NCBI RefSeq assembly: GCF_947496995.1
Contig: NZ_CANMFD010000005.1
Coordinates: 248,001 to 312,000, forward strand
DNA length: 64,000 bases
Source: an uncultured Roseibium sp.
GTDB taxonomy: Bacteria; Pseudomonadota; Alphaproteobacteria; Rhizobiales; Stappiaceae
Reading direction: 5' to 3'
Shown here: positions 41,797-51,155 of the stretch, in pieces
How positions within the stretch are numbered: the first letter of the stretch is position 1
Layout: every line of letters starts with the position of its first letter
Notes under the pieces: model-generated
What the model was told of the DNA's origin: nothing
Database searches by the model: none
What the model saw: only the letters and a program-made list of their open reading frames with translations
Program-made: the position numbers and the translations under genes

Positions 41797-43215
41797 TTGC
41801 GATTTTCGGCTTTCTTGGCAAAACCTTTTCAAAGCGCCGTCTTGTCCCAGGCTCTGGGCAAGGCAACGAAGGCTGCCGGGGTGCTGCGGGGCGGTGGGAC
41901 GGACCAGGGTACCGCGGGCCGCATGGCGGTTTCGACGTTCGCGATCCGTGTTGGCGGCGCGGCTCTTGCCTATCTTTCACAGATCGTTCTGGCGCGACTT
42001 CTGGGGGCGCATGATTACGGTATTTACTCCGTTGCGTGGACCTTTCTGATTGTCATCGGCGCGATGACCTGTGGCGGATTTTCAACGTCCGCCAGCCGGT
42101 TCATCCCGCAATATCTGCAGACCGGCGACATGGACGGCCTGCGCGGCTTTCTGCGTGTCAGCCGGCAAACGGCCTTCTTTGTCGGATCGTTGGCCGGCGT
42201 GCTCGGGATCGGCCTTGTTTTCATTTTCCGCACGGCAATCGACCCCGATTATGTTCTGCCGCTGATGACCGTGCTGTTCGCCTTGCCGTTCTTCACCTTC
42301 GCTCAGGTACAGGACGGTATCGCGCGCAGCTATGACTGGCCGGCGCTGGCGATGGTGCCCCCCTATATCTGGCGGCCTCTGACCATTCTGCTGCTGCTTG
42401 TCCTTGCCGCGCTCGTCGGGCTGCAAACCGATGCCCTCACCGCCACGGTCGCGGTCGTGTCGGCCACCGTTATGATCGCCCTTTATCAATATGCTCATCT
42501 GAAGCGACGGCTGGCGCCGAAGGTTCCGGCCGGGCCCCGCAGGGTCGACCTGAAATTCTGGCTGGCGGTCTCCGCGCCAATGCTTCTGGTGGACGGTTTC
42601 CTGCAGCTGATCACCAGCGCCGACGTCATCATGATCAGTTTCTTTGAAGACCCGGACGAGGTGGCGGTCTATTTCGCCGCTTCCAAGACGCTTGCCCTCG
42701 TCCATTTCGTCTATTTCGCAGTGAGATCGGCTTCCGCGCACCGGTTTTCCGGCTATCTCCACAATGACGACCAGGCGGGTCTTGCCGATTATGTCCGCCA
42801 GGCGACGCACTGGACCTTCTGGCCGTCTCTTGCCGCAGGTGCGGGGCTGTTGCTGATAGCGCCGCTGCTGCTGCGCTTGTTCGGCAGTGGATTTGAGAGC
42901 GGCTATCCGCTGATCGCGCTGCTGATGATCGGTGTGCTTGCCCGAGCGTCGGTCGGTCCGGCGGATGCGTTGTTGACCATGACCGGACACCAGAAGTCCT
43001 GTGCCGTGATCTATGCGGCAACCTTCCTGATGAACGTCGTCTTCAACCTCGCCCTGATCCCGCTGCTGGGTCTTGCAGGGGCGGCAATCGCCACGAGTTG
43101 CGCCATCTTCTTCGAGGCCGCAGCGCTTGCGCTGACGGCAAGACGCAAGCTCCGGATCACGACATTCATCGTGCCCCTTCTCTTTGCATCCAGGGAGCGG
43201 CCGGTTGACCAGTGA
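41797..43215 (+). CDS. Polysaccharide flippase/translocase (Wzx/MATE-like, MOP superfamily)
   Basis: 472 residues, almost wholly hydrophobic, with about 12-14 predicted membrane helices by eye. The first long helix begins near residue 48 and a typical LARLLGAHDYGIYS segment follows, characteristic of the Wzx/RfbX and related exporters that flip lipid-linked sugars across the inner membrane. The start is uncertain: TTG at 41797 has AAAAAGGA 7 nt upstream; the first in-frame ATG is at 41923 and would also keep all helices. The next gene, a GNAT/FemAB-like protein, overlaps its end by about 11 nt, so the two are co-translated, probably in surface polysaccharide synthesis or modification. Confidence 0.85.
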   Translation: MRFSAFLAKPFQSAVLSQALGKATKAAGVLRGGGTDQGTAGRMAVSTFAIRVGGAALAYLSQIVLARLLGAHDYGIYSVAWTFLIVIGAMTCGGFSTSASRFIPQYLQTGDMDGLRGFLRVSRQTAFFVGSLAGVLGIGLVFIFRTAIDPDYVLPLMTVLFALPFFTFAQVQDGIARSYDWPALAMVPPYIWRPLTILLLLVLAALVGLQTDALTATVAVVSATVMIALYQYAHLKRRLAPKVPAGPRRVDLKFWLAVSAPMLLVDGFLQLITSADVIMISFFEDPDEVAVYFAASKTLALVHFVYFAVRSASAHRFSGYLHNDDQAGLADYVRQATHWTFWPSLAAGAGLLLIAPLLLRLFGSGFESGYPLIALLMIGVLARASVGPADALLTMTGHQKSCAVIYAATFLMNVVFNLALIPLLGLAGAAIATSCAIFFEAAALALTARRKLRITTFIVPLLFASRERPVDQ

Positions 43216-44338
43216 TCCGACTGCCATCCCGGAACCGGAGTTCTGTTTCTTCGATCCTTTGAAGGAAGATCTGCCGTCCGAAGCCTGGCAGCAATTGTGC
43301 GATGACGCGCTGGATCCGAACCCGTTTTTCAGCCCGGCCTTTCTGTGCCCCTATCTGAGGCACATGGAACATCGGCCTGTCCGGCTTGCCGTTGTCCGTG
43401 ACGGCAGAACAGGTGTGTGGCTGGTGGCTGCTCCCGTGGGCAGGCGCCGTCTCGGGCTCGCACTTCCGACGGCGACGGTCTGGGCAACGGATTATTCTCC
43501 GCTCGGGACGCCCCTCATGCACCCGCAGGCAGGGCCGGATGCCGTTGACGCCTTTCTCAAGGGCGCTGCCGGGTCCGGAGCGTTGCTGGCCATTCCCTAT
43601 CTGCCGCTCGCCTCGCGAACAGCGTCTCGTCTGAGCGCGTCCGGCGCGGTGCGGATCACGGTCACAGCGCGGGAAAAGCGTTCGGCTCACGATGCGGGCC
43701 CAAAAGGTGAAGAGCAACTGCAGGCCGCCTTCAGCGGCAAGCGGCGCAAGGAAATGCGCCGGCTGCTGCGCCGTCTCGGAGATGAACATGAAACAAGCTT
43801 TGAAAGCGTGACCGGCGCGGGCGTGCCGGCTGCCTTCGACGCTTTTCTCCGCCTGGAAGCCTCCGGATGGAAGGGCCGGTCGGGAACGGCTCTCTCAAGC
43901 CGATCGCAGACAGAGGCCTTCGCAAAGTCCGCAATCGCCAACCTTGCGGGTGGGAACTGCGTCCGCATCGATCAGCTGAAGGTGGGTGAAGCGCTGGTGG
44001 CAGCTCTTGTGCTCATTCAAAACCGGGGGCATGTGTTTTCCTGGAAGATCGCCTTCGACGAAAGCCGGGCGCGTTTTTCTCCAGGCGCGCAGATCGCGCT
44101 GCATGCGCTGCGGGAAAATCTCGCGATGCCGGGGTTCAAGGGCGCCGATTCCCTGGCGGTTCCCGGCCATTCGATGATCGAGCCGCTCTGGAGGGGACGC
44201 GTGGAAACCGCAACGTTGCTGGGCTCGCAGGGCTTTGGAGGACGTTTGATGACATTCCTCGGTGAAGCGGACCTGACGGCAAAGCGCGGATTGCGGCGGG
44301 GCCTCCGCGCGGTCAAGAAACGGCTTGGAAGGACCTGA
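43205..44338 (+). CDS. GNAT/FemAB-like acyltransferase (BioF2/CelD-type Acetyltransf_6)
   Basis: 377 residues from a TTG at 43205 that has GGGAG seven bases upstream and lies within the last codons of the flippase gene; a TTG at 43184 is the alternative. The C-terminal part (~160-330) resembles the double-GNAT 'BioF2-like' domain: GKRRKEMRRLLRRL, then FLRLEASGWKGRSGTAL, then ALVLIQNRGHVFSWKIAFDE with the family's W-K-x-A-(F/Y) pattern. Such proteins are often found with polysaccharide or cellulose genes and are thought to acylate sugars or lipids. The overlap with a flippase gene supports a role in exopolysaccharide decoration. The substrate is unknown. Confidence 0.8.
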   Translation: MTSDPTAIPEPEFCFFDPLKEDLPSEAWQQLCDDALDPNPFFSPAFLCPYLRHMEHRPVRLAVVRDGRTGVWLVAAPVGRRRLGLALPTATVWATDYSPLGTPLMHPQAGPDAVDAFLKGAAGSGALLAIPYLPLASRTASRLSASGAVRITVTAREKRSAHDAGPKGEEQLQAAFSGKRRKEMRRLLRRLGDEHETSFESVTGAGVPAAFDAFLRLEASGWKGRSGTALSSRSQTEAFAKSAIANLAGGNCVRIDQLKVGEALVAALVLIQNRGHVFSWKIAFDESRARFSPGAQIALHALRENLAMPGFKGADSLAVPGHSMIEPLWRGRVETATLLGSQGFGGRLMTFLGEADLTAKRGLRRGLRAVKKRLGRT

Positions 44339-44351
44339 GTGTCCGACGGGT

Positions 44352-45980
44352 CTAAAGCTCCAGCCTCGCCTGCTCGCGGAGCTCCCGGCGGATGATCTTG
44401 CCGGTGGTGGTCATCGGCAAGGCCTCCACGAATGCGATCTCACGCGGATATTCATGGGCGGACAGATGCTCGCGGACGAATGCGCGGATGCTGTCTTCCA
44501 GCGTCTTGCCACCGGTTTCTCCCGGTTTGAGGACGACATAGGCCTTCACGATTTCCGTGCGCAGCGGGTCGGGTTTGCCGATGGCCGCGGCCAGCGCCAC
44601 GGACGGGTGCTTGATCAGGCAATCCTCGATTTCACCCGGTCCGATCCGGTAACTTGCGGAGGTGATGATGTCGTCGTCGCGGCCAATGAAATGCACATAG
44701 CCATCCTCGTCGATCACGCCCTGATCTCCGGTGATCATCCAGTCGCCGATGAACTTTTCGGCGGTTGCCTCCGGCTTGTTCCAGTATTTCAGGAACATCA
44801 CCGGATCGGGCCGCCTGACGGCAATCTGGCCTGGGGTTTCCGGCGGTAGGGGTGTTCCGGCGTCATCGACAATCGCCACCTGGTGACCGGGTGTCGCCTT
44901 GCCGATGGCCCCGGACCGGCTGACGCCGATCTCCGCCGCCGATCCAAGAACGGCGTTGCATTCGGTCTGGCCGTAAAATTCATTGACCGGAAAGCCGAAT
45001 TCCTCGGCGAACCAGTCATAGGTTTCCCGGCCGAGAGTCTCGCCGGCCGAGCCGACGCTGCGCCAGTCGAGCTTGAACCGCTTGCGCGGGGTGGCGACAC
45101 TGCGCAGCATCTTCAAGGCGGTTGGCGGAATGAACGCATTGCGGATGGCCTGTTGTTCGAGAAGACGAAAGGCGAACTCCGGATCGAATTTTCGCGAGGC
45201 ATGGCAAACCACGGGCACGCCGAGCGCCAGGGCAGGGAAAAGGGCGTTCAAGAGACCGCCGGCCCAGGCCCAGTCGGCTGGGGTCCACAGGATGTCGCCG
45301 CTCCGGCCGAGAAAATTCTGGGACAGTTCGATGCCCGGCATGTGGCCGGCCAGCACGCGGTGACCATGCAGGACGCCCTTGGGCTGACCTGTCGTGCCCG
45401 AGGTATAGATCATCAATGCCGGATCGTCCGGCGTGGTCTGCAAGGTCTCGAAGCTGTCGGATGCGGCGGCCAGAAGCTCTTCGAAGGCGTGAACCCCGGA
45501 GTCCGGCCCATCCACCGAAACCACCAGTTCAAGGCTGGGAAGGTCGTCTTGGATTTCCACCAGCTTGGCCAGGCCCGCGCTGTCGGTCACCAGCGCCCGT
45601 GCGCCGGAGTCCGACAGGCGGTAACGCAGGGCCTCGTGCCCGAAAAGGGACGCCAGCGGTACGGCGATCGCCCCGAGCTTATAGGCGGCAAGATGGCCAA
45701 TCGCGGTTTGCGGGATCTGCGGCAGCAGTAACGCCACCCTGTCGCCGCGCCCGATGCCCTGCGCCTGAAGCGCATTGGCAAATCGGTTTGCCGCCCGGTT
45801 CAAAGTCTGATGGCTCCAGTCCTGCAGCGAACCGTCCGAAAGCACGTGGCGGATGGCAAGACGCTGGGGATCGCTTGCCGCCCAGCGGTCGTTCACGGCG
45901 CCGGCCATGTTGTAGGTAGTCGGCAAGGCCCAGCGAAAACGGGCTTTCAGCGTGTCATAGTCGCCGGCGGGCTGCAGCAT
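44352..45980 (-). CDS. AMP-forming acyl-CoA synthetase (ACSM/acetyl-CoA-synthetase-like)
   Basis: 542 residues, one adenylate-forming domain with no carrier domain. Motifs seen: P-loop-like IYTSGTTGQPKG near residue 190, EFYGQTECN (A5-type) near 335, DWMITGDQG (A7) near 415, GRDDDIITSASYRIGPGEIE (A8) near 430 and a C-terminal TTGKIIRREL with the catalytic lysine. It activates a fatty or organic acid as acyl-AMP and then acyl-CoA. The sequence resembles medium-chain/ACSM-type enzymes more than long-chain FadD. It is leftward and convergent with the acyltransferase gene 13 nt away. There is no reason to link it to the NRPS cluster more than 15 kb away. Exact chain-length specificity is unknown. 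Confidence 0.88.
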   Translation of the reverse strand: MLQPAGDYDTLKARFRWALPTTYNMAGAVNDRWAASDPQRLAIRHVLSDGSLQDWSHQTLNRAANRFANALQAQGIGRGDRVALLLPQIPQTAIGHLAAYKLGAIAVPLASLFGHEALRYRLSDSGARALVTDSAGLAKLVEIQDDLPSLELVVSVDGPDSGVHAFEELLAAASDSFETLQTTPDDPALMIYTSGTTGQPKGVLHGHRVLAGHMPGIELSQNFLGRSGDILWTPADWAWAGGLLNALFPALALGVPVVCHASRKFDPEFAFRLLEQQAIRNAFIPPTALKMLRSVATPRKRFKLDWRSVGSAGETLGRETYDWFAEEFGFPVNEFYGQTECNAVLGSAAEIGVSRSGAIGKATPGHQVAIVDDAGTPLPPETPGQIAVRRPDPVMFLKYWNKPEATAEKFIGDWMITGDQGVIDEDGYVHFIGRDDDIITSASYRIGPGEIEDCLIKHPSVALAAAIGKPDPLRTEIVKAYVVLKPGETGGKTLEDSIRAFVREHLSAHEYPREIAFVEALPMTTTGKIIRRELREQARLEL

Positions 45981-46058
45981 AGATCGGATTCCAGTGCTAA
46001 AAAATTAGGCAGCGGAGTTTAGTTCGGAGAATGCTGCAGCGCAATAGATCACCGGCTG

Positions 46059-46982
46059 TCACCTTTTGGCCAGCGGATGCGCGCTTTCCACGAGCTCCCG
46101 CAGGCGCTCATCAAGGACATGGGTGTAGATCTGCGTGGTGGAAATATCCGCATGTCCGAGAAGCTGTTGCACCACGCGCAGGTCCGCCCCGTTCTGCAGA
46201 AGATGCGAGGCGAAGGCGTGGCGCAGGACGTGGGGGGAGACCTTTGTCGTGTCGAGCCCGGCAGAGGCTGCAAGATCCTTCAGGTCGCGGGCAAAATGTT
46301 GCCGGGTCAGATGTCCGCTGCCGCCGTGTGACGGGAACAGCCAGGGGCTTTTTTCATGAGCGCCTTCGGCGGCGCGCAATCCGACATAATCCTTCATGGC
46401 CGCCTGGGCCGCCCGGGACAGTGGCAACAGTCGTTCCTTGCCGCCCTTGCCCCGGACCTCGATCAGGCGTGCGTCCCGCAAGGCGGCCGATACCGGCAGG
46501 GCAACCAGTTCGGACACTCTGAGGCCTGTTGCGTAGAGGGTTTCGATCAGCGTGTACATGCGCTGGACCCGCAAGCGGGCGGCAGCGCTTTTCTGGGGCC
46601 TTACCGTCTCGGCCCGGGCTGTCTCGATCAAGGTGTCGACCTCGTCCATCGAAAGCACCTTCGGCAGACTGCCGCGTTTCTTGGGCGCGGACAGGGTGCG
46701 GGTCGGGTCGTCCTCCCGGCTGCCTTCCGCATAAAGAAACTTGTAGAACTGTTTCAGGGCCGAAAGCCGGCGCGCCTGGGAGGTTTCGGCAAAGCCGCGC
46801 CGTACGAGGTCCCCCAGATAGGCGGAAATATCCTCGGAGCGGGCGGCCGCCAGGGTTCTGCCTCCGAGAAAGCCCGAGAAATCCTCCAGGTCCCGGCGGT
46901 ATCCATCAAGGGTGTTCTCGGCCGCGCCGCGTTCGGCGGCCAGCATTTCAAGGAAGTTTTCCAGATCGAAGCCAGTAGCCAT
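46059..46982 (-). CDS. xerD: Tyrosine site-specific recombinase XerD
   Basis: 307 residues. The N-terminal SAM-like DNA-binding domain (residues ~5-90) and C-terminal catalytic domain carry the full tyrosine-recombinase set: Arg155 (ATGLRVSEL), Lys in RGKGGKERL (~182), His251-x-x-Arg254, His277 ([13 protein letters not shown]) and nucleophile Tyr286. XerD acts with XerC at dif to resolve chromosome dimers; the neighbouring aroK-aroB order is the usual context of xerD in alphaproteobacteria. The start ATG overlaps the stop of the small frameshifted gene upstream (TGATG), suggesting translational coupling. Confidence 0.93.
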   Translation of the reverse strand: MATGFDLENFLEMLAAERGAAENTLDGYRRDLEDFSGFLGGRTLAAARSEDISAYLGDLVRRGFAETSQARRLSALKQFYKFLYAEGSREDDPTRTLSAPKKRGSLPKVLSMDEVDTLIETARAETVRPQKSAAARLRVQRMYTLIETLYATGLRVSELVALPVSAALRDARLIEVRGKGGKERLLPLSRAAQAAMKDYVGLRAAEGAHEKSPWLFPSHGGSGHLTRQHFARDLKDLAASAGLDTTKVSPHVLRHAFASHLLQNGADLRVVQQLLGHADISTTQIYTHVLDERLRELVESAHPLAKR

Positions 46983-47126
46983 CAGCGGCCAAAACCGTCT
47001 TTCTTGACACGAACCGTGATTTCCCGTTCGCGCGGGTCGACAAAATTCGCCAGCGAGTAAATCGCCCCGTAACCGAGCGCGCCCAGCAGAAGCAGTGCAA
47101 ACAGCAATCGTGTCAGGGTCGGCACG
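46982..47126 (-). pseudogene. Small single-helix membrane protein gene, apparently frameshifted
   Basis: From the stop at 46982-46984 back to ~47098, the frame encodes a plausible short protein: a hydrophobic helix rich in Leu/Ala/Gly, then a conserved-looking tail with DPRERE and VKKDGFGR. It overlaps the xerD start as TGATG. No ATG, GTG or TTG exists in this frame before an in-frame TGA at 47114-47116. A GTG at 47126 with GGGAGA upstream would open the same protein (beginning PTLTRLL) if one base of the AAAA run at 47099-47102 were removed. So either a single-base indel has broken the gene or the run was miscounted. Small membrane proteins are known next to xerD in related bacteria, by recollection only. 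Confidence 0.5.
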
Positions 47127-47267
47127 TCGGGTCTCCCGGATCGTAACATTCGGCGAATCGGATGCCGAATTGTTTCAGCAAGCGAGCGGCGGGCGCAAGG
47201 GATCAGATAACGACAACTTCCCGCGTTCCCCCCGTGTCTTTTCCGCGGAATATGTTACAACGCCGCA

Positions 47268-47915
47268 ATGAAAGAAAACGACAGGATGCGGAGCCATGAA
47301 GAAGGCGACGCGGGAATGACAGCGCAATCCGTCGACCTCGCCCGGCTCGTTCAGACCATCGGGCGGCGGTCTATCGTTCTCGTCGGCATCATGGGCTGTG
47401 GAAAATCAACGGTCGGCAAGCGCCTCGCGCACCGGCTCGGACTGGAATTCGTCGATGCGGACAGCGAAATCGAACGCGCTGCCAACATGACGGTTGCCGA
47501 GATTTTCGCCGAGCACGGCGAAGATTATTTCCGCAGCGGCGAAGAGCGGGTGATCGCCCGGCTTTTGCGGGAAGGTCCCCAGGTTCTGGCGACCGGCGGC
47601 GGCGCCTTCATGAGCGAGGCGACACGTACGGCGATCAGGGAACAGGGCCTTTCCGTCTGGCTCAAGGTGGATCTGGCGACCGCTATGGCCAGGGTGCGCC
47701 GGCGGGCAACCCGGCCGTTGCTGCGCAATCCGGATCCGGAAGGAACGATGCGCAAGCTGCTGGCCGAGCGGGAGCCGGTCTATGCGCAGGCGGCGATGAC
47801 CGTCCGGTCCAGGGACGTTCCGCACGAGGCGGTGGTCGACCAGATCGTCCTGACCCTCGCCGATCACCTGTTGCAGGGTGCGGGCAGTTCCCTTTCGAAG
47901 ACTTCCATTTCCTGA
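47268..47915 (+). CDS. aroK: Shikimate kinase
   Basis: 215 residues. P-loop GIMGCGKST (Gly40-Thr48), shikimate-binding VDADSEIE (Asp60 region), FRSGEERV, LATGGGAF and the lid RRATRPLL are all present. It phosphorylates shikimate at O3 using ATP in aromatic amino-acid synthesis. The first ATG gives a ~30-residue N-terminal extension; ATGs at 47286 and 47316 are alternative starts, none with a clear ribosome site. It is followed 18 nt later by aroB, the usual pair. Confidence 0.94.
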   Translation: MKENDRMRSHEEGDAGMTAQSVDLARLVQTIGRRSIVLVGIMGCGKSTVGKRLAHRLGLEFVDADSEIERAANMTVAEIFAEHGEDYFRSGEERVIARLLREGPQVLATGGGAFMSEATRTAIREQGLSVWLKVDLATAMARVRRRATRPLLRNPDPEGTMRKLLAEREPVYAQAAMTVRSRDVPHEAVVDQIVLTLADHLLQGAGSSLSKTSIS

Positions 47916-47933
47916 ATTTCAAAGCGTGACACC

Positions 47934-49088
47934 ATGGCAGATACGGCACTAGCAGATGCAGAAAACGGTTCCGGGCAAGACGTGAATGTCGTGCGCGTCG
48001 ATCTTGGCGAGCGCAGCTACGACATCAAGATCGGGCGCGGCATCCTGGCAACGGCGGGAGCGGATATCGCTTCGGTTCTTCCCGGTGCGCGTCTGGCGGT
48101 CGTTGCGGATGAAACCGTCGCTAGGCTTCACCTCAAGGATTTCACCAAAAGTCTGAATGCCGCTGGCCTGGAGCATTCGGTGATCACCGTTCCTCCCGGC
48201 GAGAGCACCAAGTGCTTTCGTGAGTTCGAGCGGTTGTGTGACGAACTTCTGGCCGCGAAGCTGGAGCGCGGCGATGCGGTTGTCGCGCTGGGCGGCGGTG
48301 TGGTCGGCGACCTGACCGGGTTCGCCGCTGCGGCCGTGCGGCGGGGCATGGCCTTCATTCAGGTGCCGACGACGCTTCTGTCCCAGGTTGACAGCTCCGT
48401 CGGCGGCAAGACCGGCATCAATTCCCGGCACGGCAAGAACCTGATCGGCGCCTTCCACCAGCCTGCGCTGGTGCTGGCCGACACGGCCATTCTCGACACG
48501 CTGTCCCCCCGCGAATTCCGGGCAGGATATGCGGAAGTGGCAAAATACGGCCTGCTTGGCGATGCGGATTTCTTTGCCTGGCTGGAAGCCAACTGGCAGG
48601 CGGTCTTCGCGGGAGGTCCCGAGCGGGAAGAGGCGGTTGCCCGCTCCTGTCAGGCCAAGGCCGACGTCGTTGCCGCCGACGAGCTGGAATCCGGCCGCCG
48701 GGCGCTGCTCAATCTGGGTCATACCTTCGGCCATGCGCTGGAATCGGCGGTTTCCTACGAATCCGTGCGGCTGGTTCATGGCGAGGGGGTTTCCATCGGC
48801 ATGATGCTGGCGCATGAATTTTCCGAGCGGCTCGGGCTGCTCGATGAAGAGACGACCTTGCGGGTGCGCAAACACCTGACGGATGTCGGCCTGCCGGTGC
48901 GGACAGGCCAGATTCCGGGGCAATTGCCACCTGCGGAAACCCTCATGGATATCATTGCGCAGGACAAGAAGGTGAGCCGCGGCGCTTTGACCTTCGTTCT
49001 GACCCGCGGCATCGGCGAGGCCTTTGTCGAAAAGGGTGTGGACCCGGCGCAGGTTCTGGACTTTCTCAAGGAGAAACTCGCGGGATGA
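47934..49088 (+). CDS. aroB: 3-Dehydroquinate synthase
   Basis: 384 residues. The NAD+- and metal-dependent enzyme converts DAHP to 3-dehydroquinate, the first ring of the shikimate pathway. Family marks: PGESTKCFREFERL (residues ~83-96), the NAD-binding GGGVVGDLTGF (~121-131), QVPTTLLSQVDSSVGGKTGIN (~143-163), and metal-ligand histidines in NLGHTFGHALE (~260-270) and HGEGVSIG (~282). The 15-residue N-terminal tail is unusual but harmless. It starts 18 nt after aroK, and its stop overlaps the start of the next gene (ATGA), so aroK, aroB and the transporter gene form one operon. Confidence 0.95.
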   Translation: MADTALADAENGSGQDVNVVRVDLGERSYDIKIGRGILATAGADIASVLPGARLAVVADETVARLHLKDFTKSLNAAGLEHSVITVPPGESTKCFREFERLCDELLAAKLERGDAVVALGGGVVGDLTGFAAAAVRRGMAFIQVPTTLLSQVDSSVGGKTGINSRHGKNLIGAFHQPALVLADTAILDTLSPREFRAGYAEVAKYGLLGDADFFAWLEANWQAVFAGGPEREEAVARSCQAKADVVAADELESGRRALLNLGHTFGHALESAVSYESVRLVHGEGVSIGMMLAHEFSERLGLLDEETTLRVRKHLTDVGLPVRTGQIPGQLPPAETLMDIIAQDKKVSRGALTFVLTRGIGEAFVEKGVDPAQVLDFLKEKLAG

Positions 49089-50437
49089 TGGAAACGACTC
49101 TCTGGCTGGCGATTGCCGCCATTTTTGTGCTTCTTGGTCTTTCCGGTTTCTTTTCCGGCTCGGAAACGGCGCTGACTGCCGCGTCCCGTGCCCGGCTGCA
49201 TCAGATTGAAAAGACCGGCGACTGGCGGGCTGGCGTTGCGAACCGGCTGATGGCGTCCCGGGAACGTCTGATCGGTGCGCTGCTTCTGGGAAACAACCTC
49301 GTCAACATTCTGGCTTCTGCCCTGGCGACAAGTGTGTTCCTGAGCCTGTTCGGCGAAGCGGGGGTGGCGCTTGCGACCCTGGTCATGACCGTTCTGGTGC
49401 TGGTTTTCTCGGAGGTTCTGCCAAAAACCTGGGCGATTTCCAACCCGGAACGCTTCGCCCTAGCTGTCTCTCCGATCGTGCGCCTGGTTGTCGCGGTCTT
49501 CGGGCCGGTGGTTATCGGCGTGGAGTGGATCGTTCGCCATCTCCTGAAGCTTCTCGGGGTCAATGTCGACGATGACAGGTCCATTCTCTCCGCGCTTGAC
49601 GAGCTGCGCGGTGCTGTCGATCTGCAGCATATCGAAGGCGCGATCGAGAAGGGGGAACGCGACCGTCTCGGCGGCCTTCTTGACCTTGCCGAACTGGAAG
49701 TGTCCGACGTGATGGTGCACCGGACAAACATGGTGGCGCTCAACGCGGACGATGATGCCGCCAATCTGGTCAATGCCACGCTGGCGTCACCGCACACGCG
49801 CATTCCGTTATGGCAGGGCAAGAGCGACAATTTTGTCGGTGTCCTGCATGCCAAGGACCTGTTGCGGGCCCTGCACGCTGTCGGCGGAGATGCCGCGAAG
49901 ATCGATTTCCTCGATATCGCGGCTCCCGCATGGTTCGTGCCGGACACGACCAGCCTGAAAGACCAGCTCAATGCCTTCCTGCGCAACAAGTCGCATTTCG
50001 CGCTCGTCGTGGACGAATATGGTGAGGTGATGGGTCTGGTGACGCTGGAAGATATCCTGGAGGAGATCGTCGGAGAGATCGCGGACGAACACGATGTCGA
50101 GCTGGAAGGCTTGCGTCCGCAGGCGGACGGTTCGGTGATTGTCGACGGGTCCGTTCCTATCCGGGATCTCAACCGCGCCGCGGACTGGAACCTGCCGGAC
50201 GACGAGGCGACGACGATCGCCGGTCTCGTCATTCATGAAGCGCGGATGATACCGGAGGAACGACAGATCTTCACCTTCCACGGTTTCCGCTTCACGGTTC
50301 TCAGACGGGAAAAGAACCGGATCACCCGGCTGAGGATCATGCCGCTCGGGCAATCTCCGGTCATGAAGACGCCCATTGTCGGAACGGTGTCCCCGGCGAC
50401 GGTGGCAAGTGCTCCGGCAGCAAAACCGGGAGGGTAG
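49085..50437 (+). CDS. CNNM/CorC-type transporter (DUF21-CBS-CorC_HlyC; Mg/Co efflux family)
   Basis: 450 residues. An N-terminal DUF21 membrane domain (~1-170) has about three to four helices and the GFFSGSETALTA start. Two CBS motifs follow (~205-330; MVALNADD..., ALVVDEYGEVMGLVTLEDILEEIVG, the last being very typical), then a C-terminal CorC_HlyC domain (~345-430; VIVDGSVPIRDLN). The family moves Mg2+ or Co2+ or modulates ion transport in the inner membrane. The start overlaps the aroB stop by 4 nt. The last ~25 residues are a Pro/Ala/Thr-rich tail. Confidence 0.92.
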   Translation: MMETTLWLAIAAIFVLLGLSGFFSGSETALTAASRARLHQIEKTGDWRAGVANRLMASRERLIGALLLGNNLVNILASALATSVFLSLFGEAGVALATLVMTVLVLVFSEVLPKTWAISNPERFALAVSPIVRLVVAVFGPVVIGVEWIVRHLLKLLGVNVDDDRSILSALDELRGAVDLQHIEGAIEKGERDRLGGLLDLAELEVSDVMVHRTNMVALNADDDAANLVNATLASPHTRIPLWQGKSDNFVGVLHAKDLLRALHAVGGDAAKIDFLDIAAPAWFVPDTTSLKDQLNAFLRNKSHFALVVDEYGEVMGLVTLEDILEEIVGEIADEHDVELEGLRPQADGSVIVDGSVPIRDLNRAADWNLPDDEATTIAGLVIHEARMIPEERQIFTFHGFRFTVLRREKNRITRLRIMPLGQSPVMKTPIVGTVSPATVASAPAAKPGG

Positions 50438-50439
50438 AC

Positions 50440-51153
50440 GTGACCCGGAGCGTTCACGGCCTGCTTCTGCTGTGCACGCTCCTGTTTGCATCTGTCAGCC
50501 ATGGCTGGGCAAAACCTTTGCCCGCATACATTCCCGGCGTTTATGTGTACGATCCGGAAGGTGTCATGCCGGAGGACCGGCGCCGCGCTCTTTCCGATGA
50601 ACTGGCGGCGTATCGCGCGGCAGAAAAAACCACGGTCTTCGTGTTTCTGATCGAGCGTCCGGAAGCCTATGACGGTATCGACTCGATTCTGCCGCTTTAC
50701 ACGATAGCCTCGGAGATCTTTGCCAGCTGGGACCTCGTACATGGATACGAGGATATGAGTTTGTGGGACGTGGTGTTTTCCCCGGATTACAAAGGCAGGA
50801 CAATTCTTGCAATCATCCAGACGGCCCAGCCGGTGGTGGGGCTCTGGTCGGATCGGATGTCCTACTCAAGCGACCTCGACGGTCTGTTGCTGCGGATCGA
50901 GTACCAGGGTTTCCGGCCGGCGCTCGAGAGAGGGGATGCTCCTGCCGCTGCGGAGAAGGGCACAGCGTTTCTGATCAAGTCGTTTTCGGAAAACTGGTTG
51001 GTGCGCTACTGGAAACAGACTCTGTTCGAGGGCTATTATTTCGCGATAGTGATCGCTCTCGTCATCGGGCTGCTTGCGGTTCTCATTGCGTTGTATCTAT
51101 TTTCCAGCCGGATCTGGGGTCTTGTGACCGGAAAACGACCGGAGGATGATTGA
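50440..51153 (+). CDS. TPM-domain-like periplasmic protein with C-terminal membrane helix
   Basis: 237 residues from a GTG at 50440, preceded by GGGAGGG. An N-terminal signal peptide ends near HGWAK (~residue 25). Next comes a region resembling the TPM domain (residues ~35-165; VYDPEGVMPEDRRRALSDEL, TVFVFLIERPE), and near residue 200 a ~22-residue hydrophobic helix before a short charged tail. TPM proteins sit at the membrane facing the periplasm; proposed roles include phosphatase activity and help with membrane-protein repair. It begins 2 nt after the CorC-type gene and converges on bolA with 2 nt between. The domain call is moderate. Confidence 0.7.
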   Translation: MTRSVHGLLLLCTLLFASVSHGWAKPLPAYIPGVYVYDPEGVMPEDRRRALSDELAAYRAAEKTTVFVFLIERPEAYDGIDSILPLYTIASEIFASWDLVHGYEDMSLWDVVFSPDYKGRTILAIIQTAQPVVGLWSDRMSYSSDLDGLLLRIEYQGFRPALERGDAPAAAEKGTAFLIKSFSENWLVRYWKQTLFEGYYFAIVIALVIGLLAVLIALYLFSSRIWGLVTGKRPEDD

Positions 51154-51155
51154 AA

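Noticed and set aside
41718-42014. 98-codon plus-strand frame overlapping the flippase start
   Set aside because: It covers the flippase N-terminus in another frame, with basic low-complexity sequence and no family features.
44352-45980. Acyl-CoA synthetase as a trans-acting A domain for the A-less NRPS module
   Set aside because: It has ACSM-type motifs rather than NRPS core motifs, lies over 15 kb away and on the other strand among unrelated genes.
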